From: Flavobacterium psychrophilum
Lineage (GTDB): Bacteria > Bacteroidota > Bacteroidia > Flavobacteriales > Flavobacteriaceae
Assembly: GCA_001708385.1 (NCBI GenBank)
Contig: CP012388.1
Coordinates: 1,426,001 to 1,490,000 of the forward strand
Reading direction: 5' to 3'
Length of the DNA: 64,000 bases
Shown here: in pieces, positions 56,476-64,000 of the stretch
Position numbering within the stretch: position 1 is the stretch's first letter
Layout of the letters: each line of letters opens with the position of its first letter
Notes under the pieces: generated by a model
Seen by the model: the letters and a program-made list of their open reading frames with translations, nothing else
Database searches by the model: none
Told to the model about the DNA's origin: nothing
Program-made: the position numbers and the translations under genes

Positions 56476-57618
56476 CTAATCTTTAAGCAAATGACGCGAA
56501 ATAACAAGTTTCTGAATTTCGGTAGTTCCCTCGCCGATAGTACATAGCTTAGAATCCCTGTAGAATTTTTCTACCGGGTAATCTTTCGTATAGCCATATC
56601 CTCCGTGTATTTGTACTGCCTCGTTAGAAACCCTTACACATACCTCAGAAGAATACATTTTACCCATTGCACCGGCAACAGTCATTTTCTTATTATTGTT
56701 CTTAAGGTATGCAGCTTTGTGAAGCAATAATTCTGAAGCTTCAATTTCTGTAGCCATATCAGCAAGCTTAAAGGCAATTCCCTGGAAGTTACTTATCGGC
56801 TGACCAAACTGATGGCGCTCTTTTGAATATTTCAATGCCGCTTCGTAAGCACCTTTAGCAATACCTAATGATAACGCTCCGATAGAGATACGCCCACCGT
56901 CAAGTATTTTCATAGCCTGAACAAAACCATCCCCTACCTCACCAAGCCTGTTGGCATCCGGTATGCGGCAGTTATCAAATATAAGTTCTGCGGTTTCGCT
57001 CGCGCGCATACCCAGTTTATTTTCTTTTTTACCACTTGTAAAGCCCTGCATGCCTTTTTCAAAAACGAAAGCTGTCATTCCTTTTGAATCTCCTTTTTCT
57101 CCGGTACGTACAATCACAACCGCTACGTCTCCTGATTTTGCGTGTGTAATAAAGTTTTTAGCACCGTTTACAACCCAATGGTCACCATCTTTAACAGCAG
57201 TAGTATTCATACCTCCTGCATCAGACCCTGTGTTGTGTTCTGTAAGGCCCCAGGCGCCAATATGCTCGGCAGTAGCCAGTTTAGGCAACCATTTCTTTTT
57301 TTGCTCTTCATTACCGAAAGTAAGTATATGATTAGTACATAAAGAGTTATGAGCAGCAACAGAAAGACCGATAGAAGGATCTACTTTAGAAATCTCTTCA
57401 ACAACGGTGATGTATTCGTGGTAACCAAGACCCGACCCGCCGTATTCTTCAGGAACCAATACTCCCATATAGCCCATTTCGCCTAATTGCTTAAATAAGT
57501 CTACCGGAAAATGCTGGCTTTCGTCCCAGTCCATAATGTTCGGACGGATGTGCTGCTCTGCAAAATCCCTGATCGCTTCTGCGATCATGCTTTGCGTTTC
57601 ATTATATTCAAAATTCAT
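56476..57618 (-). CDS. Acyl-CoA dehydrogenase
   Basis: This 380-aa FAD enzyme has GAWGLTEHNTGSDAGG (flavin/substrate region), the helix RHQFGQPISNFQGIAFKLAD, and the C-terminal signature QIHGGYGYTKDYPVEKFYRD. The catalytic Glu position is in IGEGTTEIQ near the end. It catalyses the alpha,beta-dehydrogenation of acyl-CoA, passing electrons to ETF. The sequence resembles short/branched-chain members; the exact chain length cannot be deduced. It ends a probable operon with the HhH protein 15 nt upstream. Confidence 0.95.
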   Translation of the reverse strand: MNFEYNETQSMIAEAIRDFAEQHIRPNIMDWDESQHFPVDLFKQLGEMGYMGVLVPEEYGGSGLGYHEYITVVEEISKVDPSIGLSVAAHNSLCTNHILTFGNEEQKKKWLPKLATAEHIGAWGLTEHNTGSDAGGMNTTAVKDGDHWVVNGAKNFITHAKSGDVAVVIVRTGEKGDSKGMTAFVFEKGMQGFTSGKKENKLGMRASETAELIFDNCRIPDANRLGEVGDGFVQAMKILDGGRISIGALSLGIAKGAYEAALKYSKERHQFGQPISNFQGIAFKLADMATEIEASELLLHKAAYLKNNNKKMTVAGAMGKMYSSEVCVRVSNEAVQIHGGYGYTKDYPVEKFYRDSKLCTIGEGTTEIQKLVISRHLLKD

Positions 57619-57633
57619 TTTTGTTTGATTTTT

Positions 57634-58530
57634 TTAGAATTCCAAATATAAGGCAATTATTTTTACTTTATCAACAGGAAAATTGCTAATCTTTAACAAA
57701 TCATCAATTTTATGCAATTTTCCATTCATACTGCGTTCAGTAATTATACTTTTAGCCACATCTCTATTAAAGTACGGAAAACGCGACAGTTGCAGTAATG
57801 ACGCTGTATTTACATTTATTTTTTCGACATCAGGCTGACCGATAACTTTAAAACTCTTTTTCAGTCCCAATTTAGCCTCCGGTGAAAATGCTGTAAAATC
57901 ATCCATCTGATCCATACTAACGAATCCACCTAACATCGCCCGCCTGCGTAAAATCTCTTTAGCATAAAACGGCCCTATACCAAATACTTTTACAAGATCT
58001 TCCTCTAGTGCGGTATTTATATCACTTACTTTTAAAGCCATTTCGGATTTCGACTCCTTATTATATACCCTGCTTTCTTTAATTAAAGATTCAGTCTTTG
58101 TATAATCCGGTTTCACGCCAAATTTAAAATAGGCCGATAATTTCGTTAAAAGCGTGTCGTGTATGTGGGTTACTTTCTGAAAATCTTTAGCAGAATTTAT
58201 ATAACTGCCCGTTTTACGATATGCATACAACCTGTCTAAATCTTTTACAGACAGTCCAAGCACATAGCCCTTGTAATCGTTTAGGTAATTTGGATTGAAA
58301 AGATAAATCGTGTCTTTGTGCCCACGCTTCTTCGCTTTTAATTCATCAATTTTTGATTGAAGCGCCAGCCATTGTTTTTCCTCTGCCGATTTTTCTCTTT
58401 TTGAAGTAAAATCGATCGAAGTAAAAATGAAATAAAGAACCTGCACAAAAATCAGTAATGCAAATAAGGCAAGTATTCCTTTTTGCTGACTTTTTGTAAA
58501 CAGGTGAAAGAACCGGAAAGGCTTAGGCAT
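57634..58530 (-). CDS. Helix-hairpin-helix (ComEA-like) membrane protein
   Basis: This 298-aa protein has one N-terminal transmembrane helix (about 18-38), a charged coiled segment, and three helix-hairpin-helix regions with motifs VFGIGPFYAKEILRRR, NVNTASLLQLSRFPYF and DDLLKISNFP. ComEA-type HhH proteins bind DNA at the cell surface in competence, but in Bacteroidota many act in unknown processes. No competence gene is adjacent. It is 11 nt after the PspC gene in a minus-strand operon. Confidence 0.85.
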   Translation of the reverse strand: MPKPFRFFHLFTKSQQKGILALFALLIFVQVLYFIFTSIDFTSKREKSAEEKQWLALQSKIDELKAKKRGHKDTIYLFNPNYLNDYKGYVLGLSVKDLDRLYAYRKTGSYINSAKDFQKVTHIHDTLLTKLSAYFKFGVKPDYTKTESLIKESRVYNKESKSEMALKVSDINTALEEDLVKVFGIGPFYAKEILRRRAMLGGFVSMDQMDDFTAFSPEAKLGLKKSFKVIGQPDVEKINVNTASLLQLSRFPYFNRDVAKSIITERSMNGKLHKIDDLLKISNFPVDKVKIIALYLEF

Positions 58531-58541
58531 GCTTCTGATTA

Positions 58542-58769
58542 TTACAAGTCGAAAACAGAACTTCTTTTCGTGTACACCATATCTTTAAGGCGTAGCCAAA
58601 ATGCCAGTGTAAGATAAACGCCAAACCATAGACCAACAGTGACAAAAGAAATATAGATAAAAAACAACCTTACATTTGTAGCACGCATACCCAGCCTGTC
58701 TGCAAGGCGTTGCGACACTTCAAATCCGTGTTTTTCGAAGAAATGACGTATGTTGGTTATAAAAGACAT
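58542..58769 (-). CDS. PspC-domain membrane protein
   Basis: This 75-aa protein contains GFEVSQRLADRLGM followed by a hydrophobic segment (FIYISFVTVGLWFGVYLTLA), the standard PspC layout. PspC-like proteins sense or respond to membrane stress, but a lone small copy is not informative. It lies between the DUF2851 and HhH genes in the same operon. Confidence 0.85.
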   Translation of the reverse strand: MSFITNIRHFFEKHGFEVSQRLADRLGMRATNVRLFFIYISFVTVGLWFGVYLTLAFWLRLKDMVYTKRSSVFDL

Positions 58770-58829
58770 TATCGTAATATTGATTTATTCAAAAGTAATC
58801 GTTTATGGTTTAGCTTGTATAATATCTGC

Positions 58830-60098
58830 TTACTTTTTTAGTAGCTCTAATCCAACGGCACATTGCAGGCAGCGCTTGTTTGTACAGTATTCATTCTTAA
58901 GCTGTAATAGCGATTGTGTATCATATGCCGACTGTATATCCACCTTAAACGATCTGAATTTATCAATAATCGTATTTTTCTCAGGCGATAATTGTTGCAA
59001 AAGCTGCACAAGAAAATCGGTTTCCTCCTTCCCTACACTTCTGCTATATGCAAACTTAAAAGGTATAATTGTATTTATAATGATAAGGTCTATAAACGAA
59101 GTCGTTAACGATTTACGCTTTTTTACACTCTCTTTATCAAAAGTATAATGGGTCTGCCAGTACTCTGATGCCTGAACATCAAACACCTTATAAATAGCTT
59201 CAATAGAAGTTGCCTCTATAATTTTAGAGAACAGGTTTTGATGTTTGTGATAAAGCTGTGCCAATTGCGACAGCCTTATTGTGGGGAAATTATCAGGACG
59301 ATGCTTAAAGAACTGAAGCGGATTAACATGAGCAGGCTCTACTCTATATTTATGGCAGATATAATCGTAGCGCTGTTTTAAATCTTTTACGTACATATCT
59401 TCATGATCTATATCAAACTGCCCCGCTCTCCCGAAAAACAACGCTTCCAGATTTTCAAATTCAAAACTTTCCCTTCGTACTACTGAAAAAGGCAGCGACT
59501 GCGCAATCGCGAAAAAGGTTTCACCATTTGTATTAAGTCCGAAACTTTTTGCCAGAAAGTTAAACAAAACTGCTTCCCAATCATTACCAAGGCTTGCAGC
59601 TAACTGTGTAATCGGTTTTGACTTTCGCTCAAGGCGTTCAAAAAACAAGCGTTCTTTCCAATTGTCTAAAACAAAGCCATCCATATTTTCAAGCTCTTTC
59701 TCACAATAGATCCATGATTTAGCAGAAGACAGTGAATTGTAATTGGCAAGTATATCTGTAGCAACATAGTGTTTCAGTTCGATAACCGGAATTTCCGTAT
59801 TGTCTTTCCTGAAAACTTCTGTGTTGTGTTCCCAAACCACATGCAGTATTACATTATCATAAGCCGTATCTGTTTCATGGCTGTGAATATACCAATCAGA
59901 CGATTTTATATGTATCTCAACATTTCCTGCCCATTTTTGATTCCCAATGGCAACTTGTGCATTAAAGAAATCCGGGCCGGCCAGTTGCAGGTATTGTCCC
60001 GAATTGAGAATAGTTATAGGCTCTCCCTGTACTGTTTTCACATTCAGCACATCAAACTTTTTAAACTGCCATACATAGTGCAGAAAATCTTCTTTCAT
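58830..60098 (-). CDS. DUF2851 family protein
   Basis: This 422-aa cytosolic protein of the DUF2851 family begins with KEDFLHYVWQFKKF and contains AGPDFFNAQVAIGNQKWAGNVEIHIKSSDWY, the most recognisable segment, and VEPAHVNPLQFFKHRPDNFPTIRLSQLA. Its tail has a CxxC-type Cys cluster (YCTNKRCLQCAVG). The family is widespread in Bacteroidota without an assigned function. The acidic-basic pattern near the WAGNVEIHIKSSDW segment resembles nuclease-type folds, but this is only a suggestion. It starts the operon running to the acyl-CoA dehydrogenase. Confidence 0.88.
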   Translation of the reverse strand: MKEDFLHYVWQFKKFDVLNVKTVQGEPITILNSGQYLQLAGPDFFNAQVAIGNQKWAGNVEIHIKSSDWYIHSHETDTAYDNVILHVVWEHNTEVFRKDNTEIPVIELKHYVATDILANYNSLSSAKSWIYCEKELENMDGFVLDNWKERLFFERLERKSKPITQLAASLGNDWEAVLFNFLAKSFGLNTNGETFFAIAQSLPFSVVRRESFEFENLEALFFGRAGQFDIDHEDMYVKDLKQRYDYICHKYRVEPAHVNPLQFFKHRPDNFPTIRLSQLAQLYHKHQNLFSKIIEATSIEAIYKVFDVQASEYWQTHYTFDKESVKKRKSLTTSFIDLIIINTIIPFKFAYSRSVGKEETDFLVQLLQQLSPEKNTIIDKFRSFKVDIQSAYDTQSLLQLKNEYCTNKRCLQCAVGLELLKK

Positions 60099-60153
60099 AC
60101 AAATACTCTTACAGACACGAAAGTAATAAAAAATAACAAACTAAAATGTTTGC

Positions 60154-60161
60154 TATATTTG
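60154..60161 (+). promoter_or_regulatory. Putative -7 promoter element of the PNGase F-like gene
   Basis: TATATTTG matches TAnnTTTG and lies 18 nt upstream of the ATG. No TTTG is seen at -33. Confidence 0.4.
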
Positions 60162-60179
60162 CCGACTAACTTATTTATC

Positions 60180-61856
60180 ATGAAGCAGCTTTTTGCCTTA
60201 GCAGTACTTTTAGTTTCCTTTTTTAGCTATTCCCAAAAAAAGCCAAATGCCATTAAGGTAACGTATCAAAAGGTAAACATGGGTACTCCGGTTGAAGAAA
60301 ACAATCCTATTCTCGTTTTTTCAAATTCAGAAAATTCAAGGATAAGCAGTAAATCTATTCTTGACAACAAAGCTGAATTCCCAATTGAACAACTCGTAAT
60401 AAACTATACTGATAACTCATACATTAATATAGCAAAACTAAGTACCGACAAAAGCGTAGCAACACGTGATAGTTTATCGCTAAAAAAGCAATCGTTCGAA
60501 TTACTTCCTGATACTAAAACAATTTTAGGTTATAAATGCAAAAAAGCTAGGACAATAATAAACTCGAATACGATTGAAGTCTGGTACACAAATGAGTTAG
60601 GGTTAAAAGGATCGCCATCTTTACTAGGCCAAAACCTTGGACTTGTGCTGGAAACCATCCGCAATGGAAACTATGTTGTAACCGCTATAAAAGTTGAAAA
60701 GCTTAGGGATGCTTCCACTTATCTCGACATCATTCCTAAAAATATTAAGTTAATCGATATGGTCACGCACAGGGATATGATCTGGAAAGCCAGATTTACA
60801 ACTATAGAAGTTTTTAAAGATGAAGTGATTAATTTTTCGGATGCATCAAAATCAAATGACAGTATCTTACGATTTGCAAATGGTACTATTATCCTTAAAA
60901 AAGTAAAATTCCCCGAAATAAAACCGGGAAGCCAAACTTACGTTGAGCTTACTGAACAGTCTAACGGAGACGCCTACGACAGAACAGGATCTGTTTTTGC
61001 AATTCCTGCAGATGAAGAGCATTCTTTTTTCAACGGATTAAAAAACGGTATCACGGCATTGCCTTTATATGAAAATGGCAACGGAAAGAAATATTATGGC
61101 GTGACGTTAGATGGCAATTATACTCCTCTTTTGGAATTGATACGATTTTTTACCCCTTTTGGAATAAAGCGATACAACCACGTAAAGCTTAAAGATAAAA
61201 TGTGGCATGACATAGTTCCTTACAGGGAAGAAATTTCAGAGCTGCAATCAAAACTTAGTAATAAAGAATACTGGATAGGAACGTTCATTGGCAATTATGA
61301 TAAAGGCGGACACAAAATAAACCTGTCTATAACTATACATCAAGACAACAACCTAAACAACAAATCTAATTTTGTATTACCATTGTTTAACACAACCAAT
61401 GTTATGGAAATGGCACAGCAGGACTACGGAACCATGTTTAGCAGCGACAACGGCCTTGAAGTAAATTTCGTTTTGGATAAAAATATTAAGAATGCAACTT
61501 TACGCTATATCACGACCGGACACGGCGGATGGGAAGCAGGTGATGAATTTGTACCTAAAAAGAATACTATATTATTGGATGGACAACAGGCTTTTGCTTT
61601 TATTCCATGGAGACAGGATTGTGGATCCTACCGATTATTCAATCCGGTATCAGGAAATTTTGATAATGGTCTTTCATCTTCAGACTACAGCCGTTCTAAC
61701 TGGTGCCCAGGAACTGTAACCAACCCTGAATTTATAAGCCTGGGTGACCTCAAAGCAGGCAAACACACTATAATAGTAAAAATTCCTCAGGGAGCCTCAG
61801 AAGGCAATTACTTTAGTGCCTGGAATGTTTCGGGAGTTTTGATAGGCAATGAATAG
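60180..61856 (+). CDS. Secreted protein with GLPGLI-like N-terminus and PNGase F-like C-terminal domains
   Basis: The ATG at 60180 gives 558 aa, starting with a signal peptide (about 1-19, FFSYSQ). A longer open frame upstream (from 59769) overlaps the DUF2851 gene and lacks a leader, so it is rejected. Residues about 20-230 resemble the GLPGLI family (KTILGYKCKKA, VWYTNELGLKG). The rest resembles peptide-N4-(N-acetyl-glucosaminyl)asparagine amidase F: an Asp in DAYDRTGSV matches the D60 region, RFFTPFG matches the inter-strand region, and TTGHGGWEAGDEF, WRQDCGSYRLFNP and SRSNWCPGTV match the C-terminal domain. The E118 equivalent is not obvious. Deglycosylating activity is plausible but unproven. 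No T9SS tail is seen. Confidence 0.82.
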   Translation: MKQLFALAVLLVSFFSYSQKKPNAIKVTYQKVNMGTPVEENNPILVFSNSENSRISSKSILDNKAEFPIEQLVINYTDNSYINIAKLSTDKSVATRDSLSLKKQSFELLPDTKTILGYKCKKARTIINSNTIEVWYTNELGLKGSPSLLGQNLGLVLETIRNGNYVVTAIKVEKLRDASTYLDIIPKNIKLIDMVTHRDMIWKARFTTIEVFKDEVINFSDASKSNDSILRFANGTIILKKVKFPEIKPGSQTYVELTEQSNGDAYDRTGSVFAIPADEEHSFFNGLKNGITALPLYENGNGKKYYGVTLDGNYTPLLELIRFFTPFGIKRYNHVKLKDKMWHDIVPYREEISELQSKLSNKEYWIGTFIGNYDKGGHKINLSITIHQDNNLNNKSNFVLPLFNTTNVMEMAQQDYGTMFSSDNGLEVNFVLDKNIKNATLRYITTGHGGWEAGDEFVPKKNTILLDGQQAFAFIPWRQDCGSYRLFNPVSGNFDNGLSSSDYSRSNWCPGTVTNPEFISLGDLKAGKHTIIVKIPQGASEGNYFSAWNVSGVLIGNE

Positions 61857-61858
61857 CT

Positions 61859-62368
61859 TTACAGCAATTCAAGCTGTCCGTTATGCAGCATATACAACTT
61901 AGCACAGGCGCGTGCATCAGACAATGCCTCATGGTGATTTAGCTGAATACCGTTACGATCACTGCAAGCTTTTAAGTTTGCAGGTTTATAGCCTTTTGCT
62001 TTATATATTTTGCACGTGCATTCCCATTTATCGGCTAACTCCAGTTCATCGTAATACAAACCATAGTACCGCATAGTTTTAGTAAGCACGCTACGATCAA
62101 AAGATTCATTGTGAGCAATCAGCTTTCTGCCAAATATGCGTTGCCTTATTTCAGGAAAAAGATCATCAAAGGTTGGCAGATGCATTGTTTCTACGGGCTT
62201 GATGCCATGAACCATAATATTACGGTACCAATATTCATTATCCGGCGGCTGAATAAGCGTGTGGTATTCTTCAACTATAACCCCGTTCTCTACGGTAACA
62301 AGGCCAACAGCGCAGGCACTGTGTGCGTACCCTGTTGCAGTCTCAAAATCTATAGCTGTAAAATTCAT
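61859..62368 (-). CDS. DEDDh-type 3'-5' exonuclease
   Basis: This 169-aa protein has the DnaQ-like motifs: Exo I DFET (D7, E9), Exo II AHNESFDRS and Exo III HEALSDA. It lacks the polymerase-binding tail of the DNA polymerase III epsilon subunit, so it is a stand-alone exonuclease, probably acting in repair or oligonucleotide degradation. Its stop is 2 nt from the stop of the convergent PNGase F-like gene. Confidence 0.92.
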   Translation of the reverse strand: MNFTAIDFETATGYAHSACAVGLVTVENGVIVEEYHTLIQPPDNEYWYRNIMVHGIKPVETMHLPTFDDLFPEIRQRIFGRKLIAHNESFDRSVLTKTMRYYGLYYDELELADKWECTCKIYKAKGYKPANLKACSDRNGIQLNHHEALSDARACAKLYMLHNGQLELL

Positions 62369-62378
62369 AATCAGGTAG

Positions 62379-62403
62379 TAAAAAGCCCCCGCAAGCGGGG
62401 GCT
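62379..62403 (-). terminator. Rho-independent terminator after the CBS-type gene
   Basis: AGCCCCCGC and GCGGGGGCT form a strong G+C stem with a tight loop, and the minus strand continues TTTTA. It lies between the CBS gene stop and the exonuclease start. Confidence 0.92.
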
Positions 62404-62410
62404 GAATATA

Positions 62411-63772
62411 TTATTTTATTGAGCTGATAATATCATGTTTGGTAATAATATGATGCTTACCATTTCCTAAATCTACTAATACCGCCTGATTGTCTTTATT
62501 AATCAGTTTTGATATTTCTTCGATAGAAGTATTAGCTCTTACAACAGGATAAGGTTTACCCATTATCTCGCGGATCGGTTTTTCTGCAATATCTTTGTCT
62601 TCCACATAACTTCTGAAAAGATCCGTCTCATCAATAGAACCAACAAAACCGTTAGTATCTATAACCGGTATTTGAGATATCTTGTATTTACGAAGGCGTT
62701 CTATAGCGTGAGAAACCAGTTCTTCAGTTCGCACAATTACAAGTGGTTTATCAGAGTGATCTTTAATTAAGTCTTCCGCTTTAGTAAGTTCCTCATCAAG
62801 GAAACCACGCTCGCGCATCCAGTCATCGTTAAACATTTTACCTACGTAACGGCTTCCGCTATCGTGGAAAAGAACTACAACTACATCACCAGGTTTAAAT
62901 TCATCTTTAAGCTGGAGCACACCTTTAATCGCAGCTCCGGCAGAGTTACCTACGAAGATGCCCTCCTCAAGAGCAAGCCTTCGTGTATATACAGCAGCAT
63001 CTTTATCTGTTACTTTTGTAAAACCATCTATAAGTGAAAAATCAACATTTTTCGGAAGAATATCTTCACCTATACCTTCTGTAATATAAGAGTATATTTC
63101 GTTTTCATCAAAAATACCGGTCTCGTGGTATTTCTTAAACACTGAGCCGTAAGTATCTATACCCCAAATTTTAATATTTGGGTTTCTTTCTTTTAAATAC
63201 TTTGCAACGCCGGATATAGTACCTCCCGTTCCCACTCCTACAACAAAATGCGTAATCTTGCCATCCGTCTGTTCCCAAATTTCCGGAGCAGTCTGCTCGT
63301 AATGTGCTGCGGTATTAGATAGGTTATCATACTGATTCACATACCATGAATTTGGAGTTTCTTCAGCAAGTCTTTTAGAAACCGAATAATATGAACGCGG
63401 ATCAGTTGGCTCTACATCAGTAGGACAAACAACAACCCTGGCACCTACAGCACGAAGGATATCCATTTTTTCTTTCGATTGCTTATCCGAAATAACGCAA
63501 ATAAGCTTGTACCCTTTTACAATAGCACCTAAAGCAAGCCCCATTCCGGTATTACCAGATGTTCCTTCAATAATAGTACCTCCCGGCTTGAGCCTTCCAT
63601 CAGCTTCTGCGTCTTCAATCATCTTGACAGCCATCCTGTCTTTAACAGAATTACCCGGATTAAAAGTTTCTACTTTAGCCAGCACAAGAGCCTCTATACC
63701 TTCTGTTAGCTTATTAAGTTTTACCATTGGCGTATTACCTATGGTCTCAAGTATATTTTTTGCGTATTTCAT
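62411..63772 (-). CDS. PLP-dependent cysteine synthase / cystathionine beta-synthase with CBS domain pair
   Basis: Counted from the ATG at 63772 this is a 453-aa protein. An upstream TTG (63793) is possible but lacks support. The PLP-fold type II domain (about 1-310) has the Schiff-base Lys in NSVKDR (K44), the phosphate- and substrate-binding EGTSGNTG (about 70-77) and the GVGTGGTISG loop. Two CBS motifs (about 330-450) follow. It uses serine (or O-acetylserine) with homocysteine (or sulfide) to make cystathionine or cysteine; sequence alone does not settle which. The CBS pair probably allows adenosyl-ligand control. It is monocistronic and followed by a strong terminator. Confidence 0.92.
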   Translation of the reverse strand: MKYAKNILETIGNTPMVKLNKLTEGIEALVLAKVETFNPGNSVKDRMAVKMIEDAEADGRLKPGGTIIEGTSGNTGMGLALGAIVKGYKLICVISDKQSKEKMDILRAVGARVVVCPTDVEPTDPRSYYSVSKRLAEETPNSWYVNQYDNLSNTAAHYEQTAPEIWEQTDGKITHFVVGVGTGGTISGVAKYLKERNPNIKIWGIDTYGSVFKKYHETGIFDENEIYSYITEGIGEDILPKNVDFSLIDGFTKVTDKDAAVYTRRLALEEGIFVGNSAGAAIKGVLQLKDEFKPGDVVVVLFHDSGSRYVGKMFNDDWMRERGFLDEELTKAEDLIKDHSDKPLVIVRTEELVSHAIERLRKYKISQIPVIDTNGFVGSIDETDLFRSYVEDKDIAEKPIREIMGKPYPVVRANTSIEEISKLINKDNQAVLVDLGNGKHHIITKHDIISSIK

Positions 63773-63850
63773 TTTTATAAAATTAGCTGCCAAAAGCTAT
63801 GGCAATCAGCTGCAAAGATAATTATTGCTATTAAAACTATAGTTAAATAA

Positions 63851-64000
63851 TTAAGAGAAGAAATCCCAAATTACACCAAAGCGAAGCGTAAAGTCTTTAT
63901 ACGGCTGATTTGGTGTTGAATAATAATTATATCCTGAAAAAGCAGAGTTAAGATGTTCTGCTTTTATAAAAAGCCTGAATTCCTGAATCTTTGCATTAAT
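63851..64000 (-). CDS. Putative porin, C-terminal end (partial)
   Basis: The last 49 codons of a minus-strand gene run in from the window edge to the TAA at 63851-63853. The sequence includes FRLFIKAEHLNSAFSG, the YNYYSTPNQPYKDF segment and the terminal RFGVIWDFFS, the aromatic ending typical of the outer-membrane beta-barrel family of Bacteroidota putative porins. Its start and most of its body are outside the window. The next gene in the same direction is the CBS-type synthase, with a 78-nt gap. Confidence 0.75.
   Translation of the reverse strand: MNAKIQEFRLFIKAEHLNSAFSGYNYYSTPNQPYKDFTLRFGVIWDFFS

Noticed and set aside
59769..60179. 137-codon N-terminal extension of the PNGase F-like protein
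   Set aside because: It overlaps the divergent DUF2851 gene and lacks a signal sequence; the ATG at 60180 begins a proper signal peptide just after a TATATTTG element.

Overview
This window is chromosomal DNA from a member of the Flavobacteriaceae (Bacteroidota), most likely Flavobacterium or a close relative. The evidence is a type IX secretion (T9SS) locus with PorP/SprF and gliding-type C-terminal domains, a HmuY-like protein with a T9SS type A sorting tail, N-terminal signals ending in A-Q, TAnnTTTG promoter elements, weak Shine-Dalgarno sequences everywhere except at rpsU, and the order rpsU / Xer recombinase / hpf / tRNAs / tuf / tRNA-Trp / secE / nusG / rplKAJL / rpoBC. There is no rRNA, CRISPR array or insertion sequence.

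Bases 1-18555 hold a run of very large secreted repeat proteins on the minus strand. In transcription order these are a collagen-like mosaic protein (1499 aa), a related repeat protein broken by two frameshift sites, an L-type lectin/Ig-repeat adhesin (1820 aa), a small protein with a gliding-type (type B) sorting domain, a PorP/SprF outer-membrane protein and an OmpA-type protein that leaves the window. The last four form a typical T9SS cargo-plus-partner unit. Bases 18556-25110 are a signalling block: a doubtful small exported protein, two tandem membrane-anchored AraC-type regulators, a divergent propeller-type histidine kinase, and a LuxR-type response regulator convergent with the kinase. 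A perfect 22-bp palindrome lies between the second AraC gene and the kinase gene.

Bases 25388-37972 are mostly housekeeping. They hold a dienoyl-CoA-reductase-like SDR, the HmuY-like protein, and a parA-parB-DUF5683-dapB-lepB-wbqC run that meets head-on a mutL-rhomboid-rhomboid-nuclease run. The nuclease gene is frameshifted at its metal-binding motif. A solitary, A+T-rich AIPR-family gene (38137-39906), a likely phage-defence gene, lies between mutL and the RNA polymerase operon.

Bases 39948-54886 carry the transcription/translation supercluster, read on the minus strand from rpsU to DUF3467. It has visible hairpins at tuf, rplL-rpoB, rpoB-rpoC, hpf and rpsU. The rpsU leader combines a near-consensus Bacteroidota promoter with a strong Shine-Dalgarno sequence. 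Bases 54960-64000 hold a lipoprotein alpha-amylase, an acyl-CoA dehydrogenase operon (with HhH, PspC and DUF2851 genes), a PNGase F-like secreted protein, a DEDDh exonuclease, a CBS-domain cysteine synthase/cystathionine beta-synthase and the C-terminus of a putative porin.

No wholly new system can be shown from sequence alone. The best leads are the recombinogenic adhesin locus with its two frameshift sites, the solitary AIPR gene, the palindromic operator at the kinase locus, and the rpsU leader.
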